Of a DNA stretch of 64,000 nucleotides, positions 39,546 to 51,593 are shown in pieces; the first letter of the stretch is position 1, and each line of letters begins with the position of its first letter. The notes below the pieces were generated by a model that had not been told where the DNA came from, did no database searches, and was given only the letters and a program-made list of their open reading frames with translations. Source of the DNA: Neoarius graeffei (Eukaryota; Chordata; Actinopteri; Siluriformes; Ariidae); contig NC_083577.1 of NCBI RefSeq assembly GCF_027579695.1, forward strand, positions 62,316,741 through 62,380,740, in the 5' to 3' direction. Position numbers and translations under genes: made by a program.

Positions 39546-41820
39546 GAATGAAAACCTCAGCGACGGACATATATACTAATCCTGGTTGCCATATCTTGCA
39601 AATAGTGTTTTGTTTTTGTTTTGCATTTAATGCATTTAACCTCGTGCACAAAGTATTTGAGTTGCAGCTGTGCTGAACTCCAGCAGGTATGTTCAACATT
39701 TTTCTCTCTTCTGCTGAAAGTCAACTACCTGCACACACACACACACACTGACTCTCTCTCTCTCTCTCTTCTAGTGCACACATAACCAACTTTGTTTGAA
39801 AATCATACTTCATACTTTATTTAGGTTAGGGTAGATAAACTCACTTCTTGCATGCAGATGTCATTCTCGTCAACTGCACGTCTTTACTTGGAGTTGTATT
39901 GTGCGTTTTTTTTCCCCCCTATGGGTTAATATTTAGTATACAACAGTTAGGCGTTCTGTTTATAATAGTTACGCGTTAACAGTGTTGGCAACCCTTTCCA
40001 GGATTAACCAGTAATTTGATTTTCATCACATAGTGGACTTAACCACAGCACCAAATAGACACGTCAGCTGTTTTACCTATCTCCTGCTATGACTGTTCAC
40101 TTCACAACCTTGAATCAAGGTAAGGCTGAGCCTTGAAAATAAACCTGAACCATTCTCAGGTCGAGTCACAGTTTCATTTCTCACTCCTGCTAATTTTATT
40201 ACATATAAAGACCTTGTGTTTATGTAAACATGAACCCATATGTGTCCAGTGTGCAACTTTTATATGTAGATATGAAGGGGGGGGGGGGATTTCAAATGAA
40301 CCTAACATTTCAACTGTAGACATTTTACCATCTTTTAAATTCCCTTTACGATCATGATAAGCCTTTTACCATCATTACAGGCCTCTCTGAACTCCTGCTC
40401 AGCCATATTTTACTTTCTAGCTTTGTTCCATCCCACTGATTATATCCTACTGAGAGAATGGTTATTACCATATCTTGCTTTTAAGGTGCTCGTTTCGTTT
40501 TCAGGACCGTGTTGATAAAGTACATGATCATTACTAGGTAAGGAGAAAAATGTTCCGTGTAGTTTGAATGAGTTAGAGGAATCTAACGTGTGCTTTTACC
40601 TCTCTGATTCTGACAGCGGGAAGACGAGAAGTCCTATAGGAGGAGAGGATTAGTGAGTTCTTCTGTGGCTTTCCAAGTAAAGTTCTGTGATACACTTTGG
40701 CTCTAATTGTTTGCAGTCAGTGCATTACAGAACTTTGTTTTGGGAGTTTAATGCTGTGGCCTGGAGGAAACAAACGTTACATCTGGAAGGGAGGAACAAC
40801 ACCACACAAGCCCCCTGATGTCTCTTCTTCAATGATCATGCACAAACAAAGTTGTCTCACTTAGTTATGATTACTTGCAACACATGCATTGTAATATTAA
40901 CCTAAAATAAAGCACAAAAACATGTTTTGAAACACAAAGACTAGTATTTATTTTACACTAATTGATTTTCTTGATCATCCTACAAATGTAGACACTGACT
41001 GTGGGGGAGGTTATAGCACTTATGACTGTGAGTAAAAGGACCATTATGTGGCCTAGCAGCTTTAAAAAGCCAGTGTGTAGTGTTTGTGGCGAGTTGTTAT
41101 ACATCCAGATCCACAGGAGGCAGACTACAATGATGTTGACTGTTTATGCTGTTTTCAGAGCAAAATGCTTTAAGGTTAGAATGGTCGGGATGGTAATGGA
41201 TACTGATCCAGTGTAAAACAGCAGCTTCTGCTCAGATCTGCGCATGCCTGGTCAAAGGTGCACAACTCTTCAGAAGAGCCCAGGTAACAAGAGGAGATGG
41301 AGCTCGCCACACCTGCAAGGCTTAACATACTCAACCAAATAGCACTTCCTGCTTCAGAACTGAAATCTAATATAATTGAAAGAAATCGTACTACATTCAG
41401 AAGACAGTGGGCATTCTTGTTAGACACCTGTACTTACTAAGCACATTTGTTAGCCGTTAGACGTGCAGAGTGGCTATGAGCTAGAATGTCGATTATTCCC
41501 CTTTCTCGTTAATAGATTACATAAAGAATTAAATCATTATGAACAGAAACCTTACACGATTTTCTCATTCCGCAAGTACTTTTTCTTTGAAATTTTTGGA
41601 TCATAATGTGAAATTTTGTAGACATCATATGGAAAAGATTAAATATGTGTTTAGCAACAGACTACATGTCTGCAGCACATATGGGAATTTACTGCCATTC
41701 ATGTGCAGACTTAAAAGTTTTGCTGTATTAAACACCAAAAGAGCAGATTAATTATTTCTCAAAAAGCCTCCTGCTTTTAGGTTTATTACAAATATTTGAT
41801 GCCAGCTACAAATATAAATA
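39546..41820. other. intergenic, no recognised gene
   Basis: Unique-looking sequence; (CA)n at 39733-39748, (CT)n at 39750-39769, a G-run at 40278. The ORFs here show no domain or family match. Confidence 0.4.
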
Positions 41821-42505
41821 CAACGCCAGTTCCATAAATTTGGGACGGTGTGTAAAATGTAAATAAAAAACAAATTGTGAAGATTTGCAAATCTTGGAAG
41901 CCATATATTTCATTGAAAATAGTACAAAGACAATATATCACATGTTGAAACTGAGAAATGTTGCTGTTTTTTTGAAAAATATATGCTCATTTTGAATTTG
42001 ATGTCAGCAACACATTTCAAAAAAAGTTGGGACGGGGCATGTTTAATGAAATATAGGATTTCCAAGCGGCAGCACGGTGGTGTAGTGGTTAGCACTGTCG
42101 CCTCACAGCAAGAAGGTCCTGGGTTCGAGCCCAGCGGCCTCTGTGTGGAGTTTGCATGTTCTCCCCGTGTCTGTGCGGGTTTCCTCCGGGTGCTCCGGTT
42201 TCCCCCACAGTCCAAAGACATGCAGGTTAGCCTAATTGGTGGCTCTAAATTGATCGTAGGTGTGAATGTGAGTGTGAATGGTTGTCTGTGTCTCTGTGTC
42301 AGCCCTGCGATGACCTGGCGACTTGTCTAGGGTGTACCCCGCCTCTCGCCTGTAGTCAGCTGGGATAGGCTCCAGCTTGCCTGCGACCCTCTAGGACAGG
42401 ATAGGCGGCTACAGATAATGAAGGATTTCCAAGATTTGCAAACCGTCATATTCTGTTTTTTATTTATGTTTTACACAGTGTCCCAAATTTACGGAATTGG
42501 GGTTG
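41821..42505. mobile_element. Tc1-like MITE, deleted relative of 10384 and 29857, with SINE
   Basis: CAACGCCAGTTCCATAAATT and inverse CAACCCCAATTCCGTAAATT, TA on both sides. The transposase is absent. A SINE (42069-42417) is inserted with duplication GGATTTCCAAG. Confidence 0.82.
42069..42417 (+). repeat. DANA/Mermaid-like SINE, plus orientation
   Basis: Head CGGCAGCACGGTGGTGTAGT at 42067, tail GGCTACAGATAATGA near 42418. Target duplication GGATTTCCAAG on both sides. Confidence 0.9.
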
Positions 42506-42559
42506 TATGATGCCTAGGTTCAAAATATTTATGATTCTTCATATGGTCTGTATCATCCC

Positions 42560-42660
42560 ATCCAGGGTTTATTTCTGCTTCATTCCTGGGAGAGGCTCCG
42601 GATCTACTGCTACCCAGACCAGGATAAAACAGTGACTGAAGATGAATGATGAATGATAAA
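42560..42660 (+). repeat. SINE 3' tail relic
   Basis: GGGAGAGGCTCCGGATCTAC ... GACTGAAGATGAATGATGAATG is a diverged SINE 3' end with an (ATGA)n-type tail. Confidence 0.55.
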
Positions 42661-42899
42661 TATAGCTCTTTTTTTTGTTAAAAGATCTGAAATAAATAAA
42701 AGACATGCTGCTATGGATTTATGGCTTTTTGGACTGGAATTGTGACATTTCTGCAGTAATTAAGGTACTCCAGCAAACATCAAGCTCATGTTTCTCCATC
42801 ATCGTACAAACTACAGATTGTACAGCAGAGAAGTTTCACTCGCACCTGCAGAGAAATCCAGGCATGCAATTTAATATCCTCAAATATGAATGAAACCAG

Positions 42900-43857
42900 G
42901 GCGGCACAGTGATGTAGTCCTGGGTTCGAGCCCAATGGCCGACGACGGCCTTTCTGTGTGGAGTTTTTCATGTTCTCCCTGTGTCTGCATGGGTTTCCTC
43001 CGGGTACTCTGGTTTCCCCCACAGTCCAAAAGCATGCACGTTAGGCTAATTAATTAACGGTGGCGTAGTGGTAAGCACGGTCGCCTCACAGCAAGAAGGT
43101 TCCGGGTTTGAACCCAGCGGCCGGCGAGGGCCTTTCTGTGTGGAGTTTGCATGTTCTCCCCATGTCTGCGTGGGTTTCCTCTGGGTACTCCGGTTTCCCC
43201 CACAGTCCAAAGACATGCAGTTAGGTTAACGTGGGGCGGCCTTTGGCTGAGGTGCCCTTGAGCAAGGTACCTGACCCCTGACTGCTCCCCGGGCGCTCTG
43301 GTGTGGCTGCCCACTGCTCTGGCTGTGTGTGCGTGTGTGTTCACTGCTTCAGATGGGTTAAATGCAGAGGATGAATTTCACTGTGCTTGAAGTGTGCATG
43401 TGACAAATAAAGGTTTCTTCTAATTGGTGACTCTAAATTGACCGTAGGTGTGAATGTGAGCATGAATGGTTGTCTGTGTCTATGTGTCAGCCCTGTGATG
43501 ACCTGGCGACTTGTCCAGGGTGTACCCCGCCTTTCGCCCGTAGTCAGCTGGGATAGGCTCCAGCTTGCCTGCGACCCTGTAGAACAGGATAAAGCGGCTC
43601 GAGATAATGAGATGAGATGAAGTGTGCATGTGACAAATAAAGGTTTCTTCTAATTCCTGGCTCCAAATTGACCGTAGGTGTGAATGTGAGTGTGAATGGT
43701 TGTGTGTCTATGTGTCAGCCCTGCGATGACCTGGCGACTTGTCCAGGGTGTACCCCGCCTTTCGCCCGTAGTCAGCTGGGATAGGCTCCAGCTTGTCTGC
43801 GACCCTGTAGAACAGGATAAAGCGGCTAGAGATAATGGATGGATGGATGGATGGATG
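42900..43857 (+). repeat. composite SINE cluster inserted as a unit
   Basis: Order: partial DANA/Mermaid-like head and core (42900-43045), second head and core (43060-43230), a different SINE 3' end (43231-43430, GGCTGAGGTGCCCTTGAGCA ... GTGACAAATAAAGGTTTCTT), then two tandem copies of about 229 bp (43390-43618 and 43619-43848), each joining that end to the normal SINE 3' part, and a (GGAT)n tail. ATGAATGAAACCAG flanks the whole cluster. Confidence 0.8.
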
Positions 43858-44235
43858 AATGAAACCAGTTTTCCCAGTGCATGGTGCCAATGTGAGCTAC
43901 TGGAGTGAGGACTTACTGAAGTTCACTCTTATAATAATAATAATAGACATCCTTTTGGATATTAAAATGAGTGAAACCTACTTACATCAACTGCAAAGTA
44001 TTTATTTCCCCCAAATGACTCAACACTCAATCAGGGAGGTGATAGTGGGCCTCTGATTTACAAAGTGACATGATCATAATCCACTTACCTCGAATTTTTA
44101 TTTCCTCTTGTCTGTCCTTTGTACTAGTTCAAAACAATTTCCCTCCAAAATAAGGTTACACTACTTTGTATTTGTGATAAATTATGACATTACAAGATTT
44201 ACTCACTCACTCACATGGACGATTAAAGAAGTGGA
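43858..44235. other. intergenic upstream of agps
   Basis: A/T-rich unique-looking DNA with a short (ATA)n at 43930-43944. No gene. Confidence 0.45.
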
Positions 44236-44438
44236 CACGGTATCACAGTGGCTGCATCACAAACGGCTCGCTGAGAGATCAGAGAGTGCACTCGATATAG
44301 TGCAACCGCCCTTATTTCATAGCCTAAGTAGTGCACTGGGATAGGGAGCAGTCACGTGATTTGGATTCCTACACCCGTCTAGGAGCGGGCTGACCTCTGA
44401 CAGAGCACCGCTTTCCGGCCCGCAAATACGGAAGCAGC
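44236..44438 (+). promoter_or_regulatory. agps promoter region, partly MITE-derived
   Basis: GC-rich sequence with CACGTGA (near 44353) and tandem CCGCTTTCCGGCCCGC lies just before the agps ATG. The upstream part (44236-44357: grctgcatcacaaacggctc ... gtgcactgggatagggagcag) resembles the terminal sequence of a fish MITE with 'tatagtgcac' motifs. The promoter assignment rests on position and composition only. Confidence 0.45.
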
Positions 44439-44617
44439 ATGGCGTCAAACACCGACATCTCCGAGCGCCAAAGAAGCGCGCGACAAAGACTGAGCATTAT
44501 AGCCGGCCATTTGCAGAAAACCGAGCAGAATGAACACACGGCGTTATCCGCGCATGAGTGTAAAGCCGAGGCGGCCAGGTCCAACGCTGCTAAAGTGACC
44601 GCGGTGCCGAAAAGAAG
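44439..44617 (+). CDS. agps: agps exon 1 (alkylglycerone-phosphate synthase, N-terminus)
   Basis: AGPS is the peroxisomal flavoenzyme that exchanges the acyl chain of acyl-DHAP for a fatty alcohol, the step that forms the ether bond of plasmalogens. The exon encodes MASNTDISERQRSARQ followed by RLSIIAGHL (residues 17-25), a perfect PTS2 signal (R-L-x5-H-L) corresponding to RLRVLSGHL in human AGPS. ALSAHECKAEAARSNAAK follows, like human ALSTNECKARRAASAAT, with the Cys-Lys where the presequence is cleaved. It ends PKR plus AG at the donor AAGAAG|GTAAGT, phase 2, as expected before human-like QEVMKWNGWGY. The FAD-binding and catalytic exons were not found in the rest of the window. It lies head-to-head with nfe2l2a, as in mammals. 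Confidence 0.85.
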
Positions 44618-45191
44618 GTAAGTAGTGAGTGAGGGAGGGATGCGGGGCAACAGAGGGAGCACTCCACTCCACTCCACTCCACTTAGCTTAGCTACACGAG
44701 CTAGCTAGCGTTTGCACTACTGTAAATGGCGTTTCTACTTTAAACAGCCCTTTTTGTTTCGACCCAGCTGGCGGAGGTTTGTTTAAAATGCTCATACTGT
44801 CCAGGAGAAAGAGGAATGCGTTAGTAGTTTGGCTAACTATTATGTTATAACTTTTTTTTTTTAGCCATGTGGTGATTAATGCCAGTGGGCTGGATTGGGA
44901 GTAGTAATAGTAGCAGCTATGTTGAGGGAGCAGAATACAGAGCTGCTGTCTCCAAACAACGTGTTCATTCATGCTGGCAGGTGGGTGCGGTGGAGACACA
45001 GCTCTCTGTCTCTGTTTCAGCCATGGAGAAGAAAGCTGAACGAATGAGCTGACACTCAGAGGAAACAGTGAGCAGACTTTTCACTCCACGCCCTTCCTCT
45101 AAACCTGTTGCATTGTAAACCAGGGCTGCTCACACAGTAGTGTACATCATCTTATGCCACAATACTGTTGAATTCTCAAATCTGATTGGTC
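44618..45191. other. start of agps intron 1
   Basis: GC-rich sequence past the exon 1 donor with a (CCACT)n run at 44664-44682, then unassigned intronic DNA. Confidence 0.5.
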
Positions 45192-46235
45192 AGTCAAGTC
45201 TATTTGTAGAGCGCTTTTAACAATAAACATTGTCGCAAAGCAGCTTTACAGAATTTGAACGACTTAAAACATGAGCTCATTTTATCCCTAATCTATCCCC
45301 AATGAGCAAGCCTGTGGCAAGGAAAAACTCCCTCAGACGACATGAGGAAGAAACCTTGAGAGGAACCAGACTCAAAAGGGAACCCATCCTCATTTGGGCA
45401 ACAACAGACAGCATGACTATAAAGGCCAATTTATGCTGACAACGCAGTCCTCGCAGATGGCGTCTGCGTAGCCCCCCCGCAGACGCTCTGCGCGCACCTC
45501 CCAAAAATTGTGACCGCCTTGCAGACAAGAGGGCTCTGATTGGTCCACTCTACATCTGCTGTACACGCACTTCCGCTTCCCTACTTTCCCGGTTTGGTTT
45601 GTTTTCACGACCGCCATTTTTAAAAACACGAGCGAAGATGGAGCAGCACGAAGAGCGGTTGATCGAGGAAGTACGTACATCTATACGACTCCAGTTCTAG
45701 TCATTATAAGTAACCAGAGGATAATCACTCCACTAACCACACCCACCAACTACTCCTAGCGACTTTGCGCCCCCTTGCGTAGTGGCGGTGAATAACATCG
45801 CGCACGCCTGTTACTCCCCGCTCAACGATAAATTACAACTGTCTGCGAAAAGCTATCTGCGAAAGCCTTGTCGCAAGAGCATGCAGAGGCCTTCACATGA
45901 ACAGTTTTAACAAGAAGTCAGTTTCGTTGATGTAACTCTTCATTGATGGAAACTTGAGTTCAAAACTGTTCATGACAACTGCAGTCCTAAAGTTAGCAAG
46001 TTAACTGTAGTCCTCAGCCATAAAAGCGTTACTGTAAGAGTCCAGAGCGTCCTCCAGGTGTAACCCTCAACTGTCCATATGGGGCCGTCCTCCACAGGAG
46101 CGATGCGATAAAACTCCAACCAGACACAGGGCACCAGGATGGATCAAGCAGGTCCGAGGGGCAGAAGAGGCCAGCATCTCAATCCCAGGACCGACATGTA
46201 ACTCAGAGGGACAGATTTGGGGGGGGGGAGAAAAC
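45192..46235. repeat. unclassified dispersed repeat split by a Harbinger element
   Basis: CAGTCAAGTCTATTTGTAGA GCGCTTTTAACAATAAACATTG and GAGAGGAACCAGACTCAAAA at 45192-45420, continued at 45895-46235 (AGTCCAGAGCGTCCTCCAGG), form a fish repeat I recognise as widely dispersed but cannot name. A Harbinger-like insertion divides it. Confidence 0.5.
45423..45893 (+). mobile_element. non-autonomous Harbinger-like element with MADF start
   Basis: It contains the 20-codon ORF MEQHEERLIEEVRTSIRLQF at 45638, like the start of the MADF/Myb-like protein encoded by fish Harbinger elements, ended by TAG. AAGGCC-type ends are weak and the exact borders are inferred from the interrupted outer repeat. No transposase. 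Confidence 0.5.
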
Positions 46236-46536
46236 ACAGGTTGTTAGGTATGCCCTAAAAATGACAAGTATTAAGTCTGTGTGGTAGGCTCGCAGAGACG
46301 AGAGTCTTGACATCAGGCATAATACACAACAATGGCATGTTAATATGGTTAAAAAATATCATGACCTGCTCTGAAGCTCTTAACGCCAGCTATGGTAGTA
46401 GTTCCAACTGCACGGTTGACATCCTTTAATACTGTAAGTTGTCCTTTCTATAGTGACCGTTTACACAAAGATCTGTATTGTAGCTGATTGACACAAACCG
46501 AGCATGAAAATAGGATGAAGATATGAGGGAGCCTAA
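46236..46536. other. agps intron 1, no recognised element
   Basis: Unique-looking DNA with no coding signature. Confidence 0.4.
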
Positions 46537-47838
46537 GGGTTGTTTTACAATCAGGGTACACAAGCTAAAAATCACATTTAACACTTATCTTCAATATCAA
46601 AAGGCTTGACTAAATAAACTTGGTTGTTTATTGTAGCCCTGTGATAGCTCTATTTACCATGCAAAAAAAAAAAATGGTGATAATGTTATTTTTGGTGAAT
46701 GTACACTACCGTTCAAAAGTTTGGGGTCACTCAGACAATTTTGTGTTTTCCATGAAAAGTCACACTTTTATTTACCACCATAAGTTGTAAAATGAATAGA
46801 AAATATAGTCAAGACATTTTTCTGGCCATTTTGAGCATTTAATCGACCCCACAAATGTGATGCTCCAGAAACTCAATCTGCTCAAAGGAAGGTCAGTTTT
46901 ATAGCTTCTCTAAAGAGCTAAACTGTTTTCAGCTGTGCTAACATGATTGTACAAGGGTTTTCTAATCATCCATTAGCCTTCTGAGGCAATGAGCAAACAC
47001 ATTGTACCATTAGAACACTGGAGTGAGAGTTGCTGGAAATGGGCCTCTATACACCTATGGAGATATTGCACCAAAAACCAGACATTTGCAGCTAGAATAG
47101 TCATTTACCACATTAGCAATGTATAGAGTGGATTTCTGATTAGTTTAAAGTGATCTTCGTTGAAAAGAACAGTGCTTTTCTTTCAAAAATAAGGACATTT
47201 CAAAGTGACCCCAAACTTTTGAGTGGTAGTGTATGGCAATATATGTCATATTTAGCAAAATTACTCGTGTCATTTAGAAAAAGTGCTTTTTTGACCACAG
47301 GTAGCTCCAAAAGGGATGCACTTAAATCATTCTTTATACCATAAAACACATATTTGGTTCCATATCATTGGAAACATAGTTAAGTTTTAATGTTGAATGC
47401 CAGTAAGTTTTCAGACTATTTTGATCAAATTAGTATGTAATTGTGTTTAAAAAAAAGTCCTCTCCGAGACAGCTAATTTTTCAATATAAAATAACATATC
47501 TAAAATTATTATTTTCATCCTAAAAATGTGGTCAAGATATTGGGACATAAATATTAGAGACAACTAACACAAAGCTTACAGCCTTATATTTAAAAGCACT
47601 ATGGAAGTAGTGGATTCTGAATTGTCAAAAAGATGTCCTCTCCGAGAATCACTTCACTTGTTTCTCCCAGCCCTGCTTAAAGCTACACTTAATCTTGTTA
47701 TAATACAAACTATTACACATGCCTATCTGTTCTTTAACTTGTCCTTCACTTAAAAACTGGTACAAGAGCCAGTTTGAATCAATTTGAATTTTGGACCCCT
47801 GTGACACAAACTTTGTACCCTGATTGTAAAACAACCCC
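46537..47838. mobile_element. MITE with GGGGTTGTTTTACAATC termini, holding a second MITE
   Basis: GGGTTGTTTTACAATCAGGG at the left and the inverse GGGGTTGTTTTACAATCAGG at the right are terminal repeats, with TAA on each side (46534-46536, 47839-47841). The Tc1-type MITE at 46704-47231 interrupts it. A short repeat GTCCTCTCCGAGA occurs at about 47458 and 47634. Confidence 0.65.
46704..47231. mobile_element. Tc1/mariner-type MITE, uninterrupted (528 bp)
   Basis: CACTACCGTTCAAAAGTTTG and inverse CACTACCACTCAAAAGTTTG, TA flanks (46702-46703, 47232-47233). It is the reverse complement of the MITE at 15404-16306 over its whole length. Confidence 0.9.
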
Positions 47839-47913
47839 TAATGGTTAGAGAAGCAGTTTTGGGGCCAAAAGGTTGCCAGGTCAATTCCCTGGATCAGCAG
47901 GAATGGCTGAAGA

Positions 47914-48765
47914 AAGAAAGCACAACTTTATTCATCACGCGCTTGTGAAATTTCCTCTTTGCGTTTAACCCATCTGAAGCAGTGAACACACACATGAGCA
48001 AGGAGCACACATATGCCCCTTTTCCACCAAAGCAGTTCCAGGGCTGGTTCGGGGCCAGTGCTTAGTTTGGAACCGGGTTTTCTGTTTCCACTGACAAAGA
48101 ACTGGCTCTGGGGCCAGAAAAACCGGTTTCAGGCTATAGCACCAACTCTCTGCTGGGCCAGAGGAAAGAACCGCTTACATCAGCGGGGGGGCGGAGTTGT
48201 TAAGAACAATAACAAGACCGCGAAAGATCGCCATTTTTAAGCGACGAGAAGCAGCAGCTGTACAAATGTGAAGTCATCCATTATTATTATTATTATTGCT
48301 GCGGCTGCTTCTTCCGTGTTGTTTTTGCTTCGATATTCGCGCCAAGGTTTATGCAAATGTAGCGACGTAACGACGTGGCTTCCCTTAGCACCGCGAGCTA
48401 TGGAAAAGCAAACTGGTTCTCAGCTGGCTCGCAAGTTGAACGAGTTGTGAACCAGCACCAGCCCCGAACCAGCCCTGGAACTGATTTGGTGGAAAAGGGG
48501 TAATACATACCCAGAGCAGTGGGCAGACATGCTAACAGCACCCAGGGAGCAGTTGGGAGTTAGGTGCCTCACTCAAGGCCGTCCCATATTAACCTAACCG
48601 CATGTCTTTGGACTGTGGGGGAAACCGGAGCACCTGGAGGAAACCCACGCAGACACGGGGAGAACATGTAAACTCCACACAGAAAGGCCCTCGCCGGCCG
48701 CTGGGTTCGAACCCGGACCTTCTTGCTGTGAGGCGACTGTGCTAACCACTACACCACCAGCACCG
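47914..48765 (-). repeat. SINE (core, head and V-type 3' end) interrupted by a MITE
   Basis: 47914-48010 (TTTGCGTTTAACCCATCTGA AGCAGTGAACACA) and 48505-48765 (core and tRNA head) form one minus-strand SINE of the same composite type as 43060-43430. The MITE at 48016-48500 separates them. Confidence 0.75.
48016..48500. mobile_element. MITE with CCCCTTTTCCACC termini
   Basis: CCCCTTTTCCACCAAAGCAG and inverse CCCCTTTTCCACCAAATCAG extend into about 45-bp inverted repeats (GTTCCAGGGCTGGTTCGGGG). Superfamily not decided; no clear duplication. (ATT)n at 48281-48297. Confidence 0.72.
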
Positions 48766-49059
48766 AACCTCCAACTGCTCCTCAGGCTGCTCTGGATATG
48801 TTGTACATCGCTCTGGATAAGAGCGTCTGGTAAATGTCATTAATGTAATATAAAATTAGGTCCTACCTAATAGCCGAGCTTCCATACAAATGAAAACAAA
48901 CATGCAACAGATGATGTACTTTGACGTGTGATTTTCAATTTTATTACAAGAAGATAAATTTCTCCAAACTCGCATGTATATTATTCTTTTTATTACTATA
49001 AACTACAGTGTGATTTAGGTATTTATAGCTAAATGTTGAAAACAAAAGATACACGATTC
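48766..49059. other. agps intron 1, no recognised element
   Basis: GTTGTACATCGCTCTGGATAAGAGCGTCTGGTAAATGTCAT at 48800-48840 resembles a dispersed fish repeat tail. The rest is unassigned. Confidence 0.4.
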
Positions 49060-49365
49060 ATGAAAACACTGACTGGATTCAGGTCAATTTGTCAGATCCT
49101 GAAGGATTTCGCAGTGATTTCAAAATCAACATCACTATTTAGAACTGAATTCCTACAACTCATCATTTCTATTAATTCATTTTTTTACACGCTTTCTTTC
49201 TCTTTCAGCTTGTCGCTTTTCTCATGAAAGATTTCTTCGCCTTTCTCTCGCTCTTTCACGTCTTCTTTCCTTTTCTTCCTCCGTCAAAACTTTCTTTCTC
49301 TTCCCGGTTTTGACTTTATCTTTCTCTCCTTGGTTAACTTGTTCTGACATCTTTTTAAAGTTTGT
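49060..49365 (-). pseudogene. remnant of a transposon-encoded lysine-rich protein
   Basis: Minus-strand frame from 49351 reads MSEQVNQGEKDKVKTGKRKK VLTEEEKEK, a basic start resembling fish transposon-associated proteins (…LTEEEKEKKRERDRARGKTR type). It is frameshifted and stopped soon after. Family not certain. Confidence 0.35.
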
Positions 49366-49611
49366 ATTAAAGTTTGTAAAAAATGATTATTATATTGTTG
49401 AGTTGTTCTCGGTGGAAAAACCCGATAAATATGAAATTATCTGTAGACAAAAATAAGTTATTTAGGCGCACTCGCGCTTCTAGTTCCCGCCAAAATCAAA
49501 CAGCCAATCAGAATCGCGAGGGGCACGGATGGACGTACACAGCTGGGATTCCTGTGTGTCCATGAAAAATCAACTCGATGGGTTACCATGGTTTCTTCAG
49601 TATGGAGCTCT

Positions 49612-51120
49612 GCTAATATATGAAGTTTATCTTCAAGTGGTGAACATATTCATGAGTGACCAAAGCAAACGAATGAAAAATATTTTTCAGCACAAGAAGA
49701 TAAATTTCATATCTTCATGCCACTCTGTAATGTTCTTTTATATAATATGGACACAGCCAGAAAAAAAATTACACAAGTTAATCAAAAGAATTTTAATGTT
49801 GAACCAATGAATGTCAAGTCAGCAGGAAAACACTGGGTGTGACGTCCTTGGAGTGAAATATTGGAAGTTGTTATACATACAGGCCACTTTTTCCATGGAA
49901 TAAAAACATGCATTCTTTTCCCTTCTAGGGTTTATTGATGGCATGCAATATTGTTCGCATATCGCTTATCCTCCATGTATTACACCACTCTACCCAACGG
50001 AGAATGAGCGTGCAGTATTGTTATAATATTGCACATTGTCGAGACAACATGACATCACATGCCAGAGCTCATGTAAAGATCCAATGGCAAAACTTTTCTG
50101 CTGCACATGCGCGCAACCATTTCTTTGTCCACCGGGAAAGGGAGAAGATGAGGCTAATCCAGTGCTACTGCTAGGATTTGCTACGCTATAATTAAGTACT
50201 AAATAAATAAACTGAAACTAAAGACCCGCTGAACACCCAAAAGGCTACCAAAACTTCATTATATATTCTTCATGCATATTTACGAGAGAAAAACATCTCA
50301 ATGGACATTGAAAAACTGGAAAAGAGACACGACAGACGTAAAACTTCTGCGCTAGTGTGTGACTGTGATGGTTTGTAAACAAACGTGGCCACCAGGTTTG
50401 CTTTGTTAAAAGCGGAAGATTTTGAGAGAATTTTGGCTGCCAGGTCGCTCTGTTGTGTGTAGCTGTCAGTGTTGATTTTAAAAGTAACCAAGTAAATTAC
50501 ACAGGGAAAATAATAATGTTCAGCTTGACTGTGCTAGTATTGGCCTGCGCTAATGCTACACTGGCTGGAAGTTAACTGCACTGTTGCGCTAACAGCACCG
50601 AGTCATGGGTAAGCTAGCATTGGCCTTCGAGAATGCTGATATGAAGTGTGTGTATGTATGTATGTACGTATGTATAATAATAATAATATTGGCTGGCTTT
50701 GTCTCGTGGTCTATCAGATATATTCCATTCAGCTAGCATGATATTGAACTCGTCTTCAGTTCAGTATCATGCTAGCTGAATGGAATATATTTGATAGACC
50801 ATGAAGAAAAAGCCAGCCAATATTATTTAGAATGTCACTCAGATCCGCAGTGCATTTCGTATGAAAAATGCAAGTTTTTCAAAACGAGAAGATAAACTTC
50901 CTCTCTTCAAGTCAATGTATAATTTTCTTTTTATAATATAGACACATTCACGGACAAAAAGTACCCAAATTTCTCAAAACAATTCACTGAGTTCCTCACG
51001 AGTGACACTTAGAGATTTATGTCAGTTTTGAATCTGCATGTCCCTGATGTAGCTTGTATGAAAAATACAAGTGGTGCATTTCCCAGTAAAACACTCGTGT
51101 CCATGTAATATTCGTTGATA
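49612..51120 (+). mobile_element. Crypton-like non-autonomous element, copy B
   Basis: Colinear with 18390-19905 over about 1.5 kb, including ATGAAGTTTATCTTCAAGTG at the left, the region around 50385 equivalent to the 25-codon Crypton-like start (here the first ATG is GTG), and the palindrome. More diverged from copy A than a recent duplicate would be. Confidence 0.5.
50685..50824. repeat. palindrome of copy B
   Basis: AATATTGGCTGGCTTTGTCT ... is mirrored by ... AAAAAGCCAGCCAATATT, with a longer loop and several mismatches compared with 19485-19619. Confidence 0.85.
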
Positions 51121-51593
51121 TGGTGAAGTTTTTTGTGAGAATGTTTATTTAGTGTTGTTGGAAGGAATCTGCAGTGTCGGTGCTTTGTCTTCAGAACAGG
51201 ATGTTATGTTTTGTGATGTCTCAGTGACATGACGGGCGGTTTTATCGTCTTATTAACGTCCAAAAAAATAAGGCAGGTGAAGGAGCAACTGTTTATAGCT
51301 GTTATAGTGGAAGTGGTAAATGATCTGCATTAACATGGTAACAGCATTGTTGATTATTTTCCCTTTAATACCCCCCCCACAACACACACAGGTTTTGTTT
51401 TGTTTTTCCCTTACATCTAGTTAATTGTTATCGCAACAGATGGGCCACTTTTATTGTGTTCCTTGAACTCTCTCGGAGGTTGAATCTCTCCGAGGCTCCA
51501 GATAAGTTGTCTGGGTGTTTTGATAAATTGTGGCATTGTTGTGACGTGAAGACAGCAATAAACCTATCCTGGTTTATCTGCTTTGTTATAATA
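51121..51593. other. agps intron 1, no recognised element
   Basis: Unique-looking DNA, a C-run at 51371 and (CA)n-like sequence. Confidence 0.4.
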
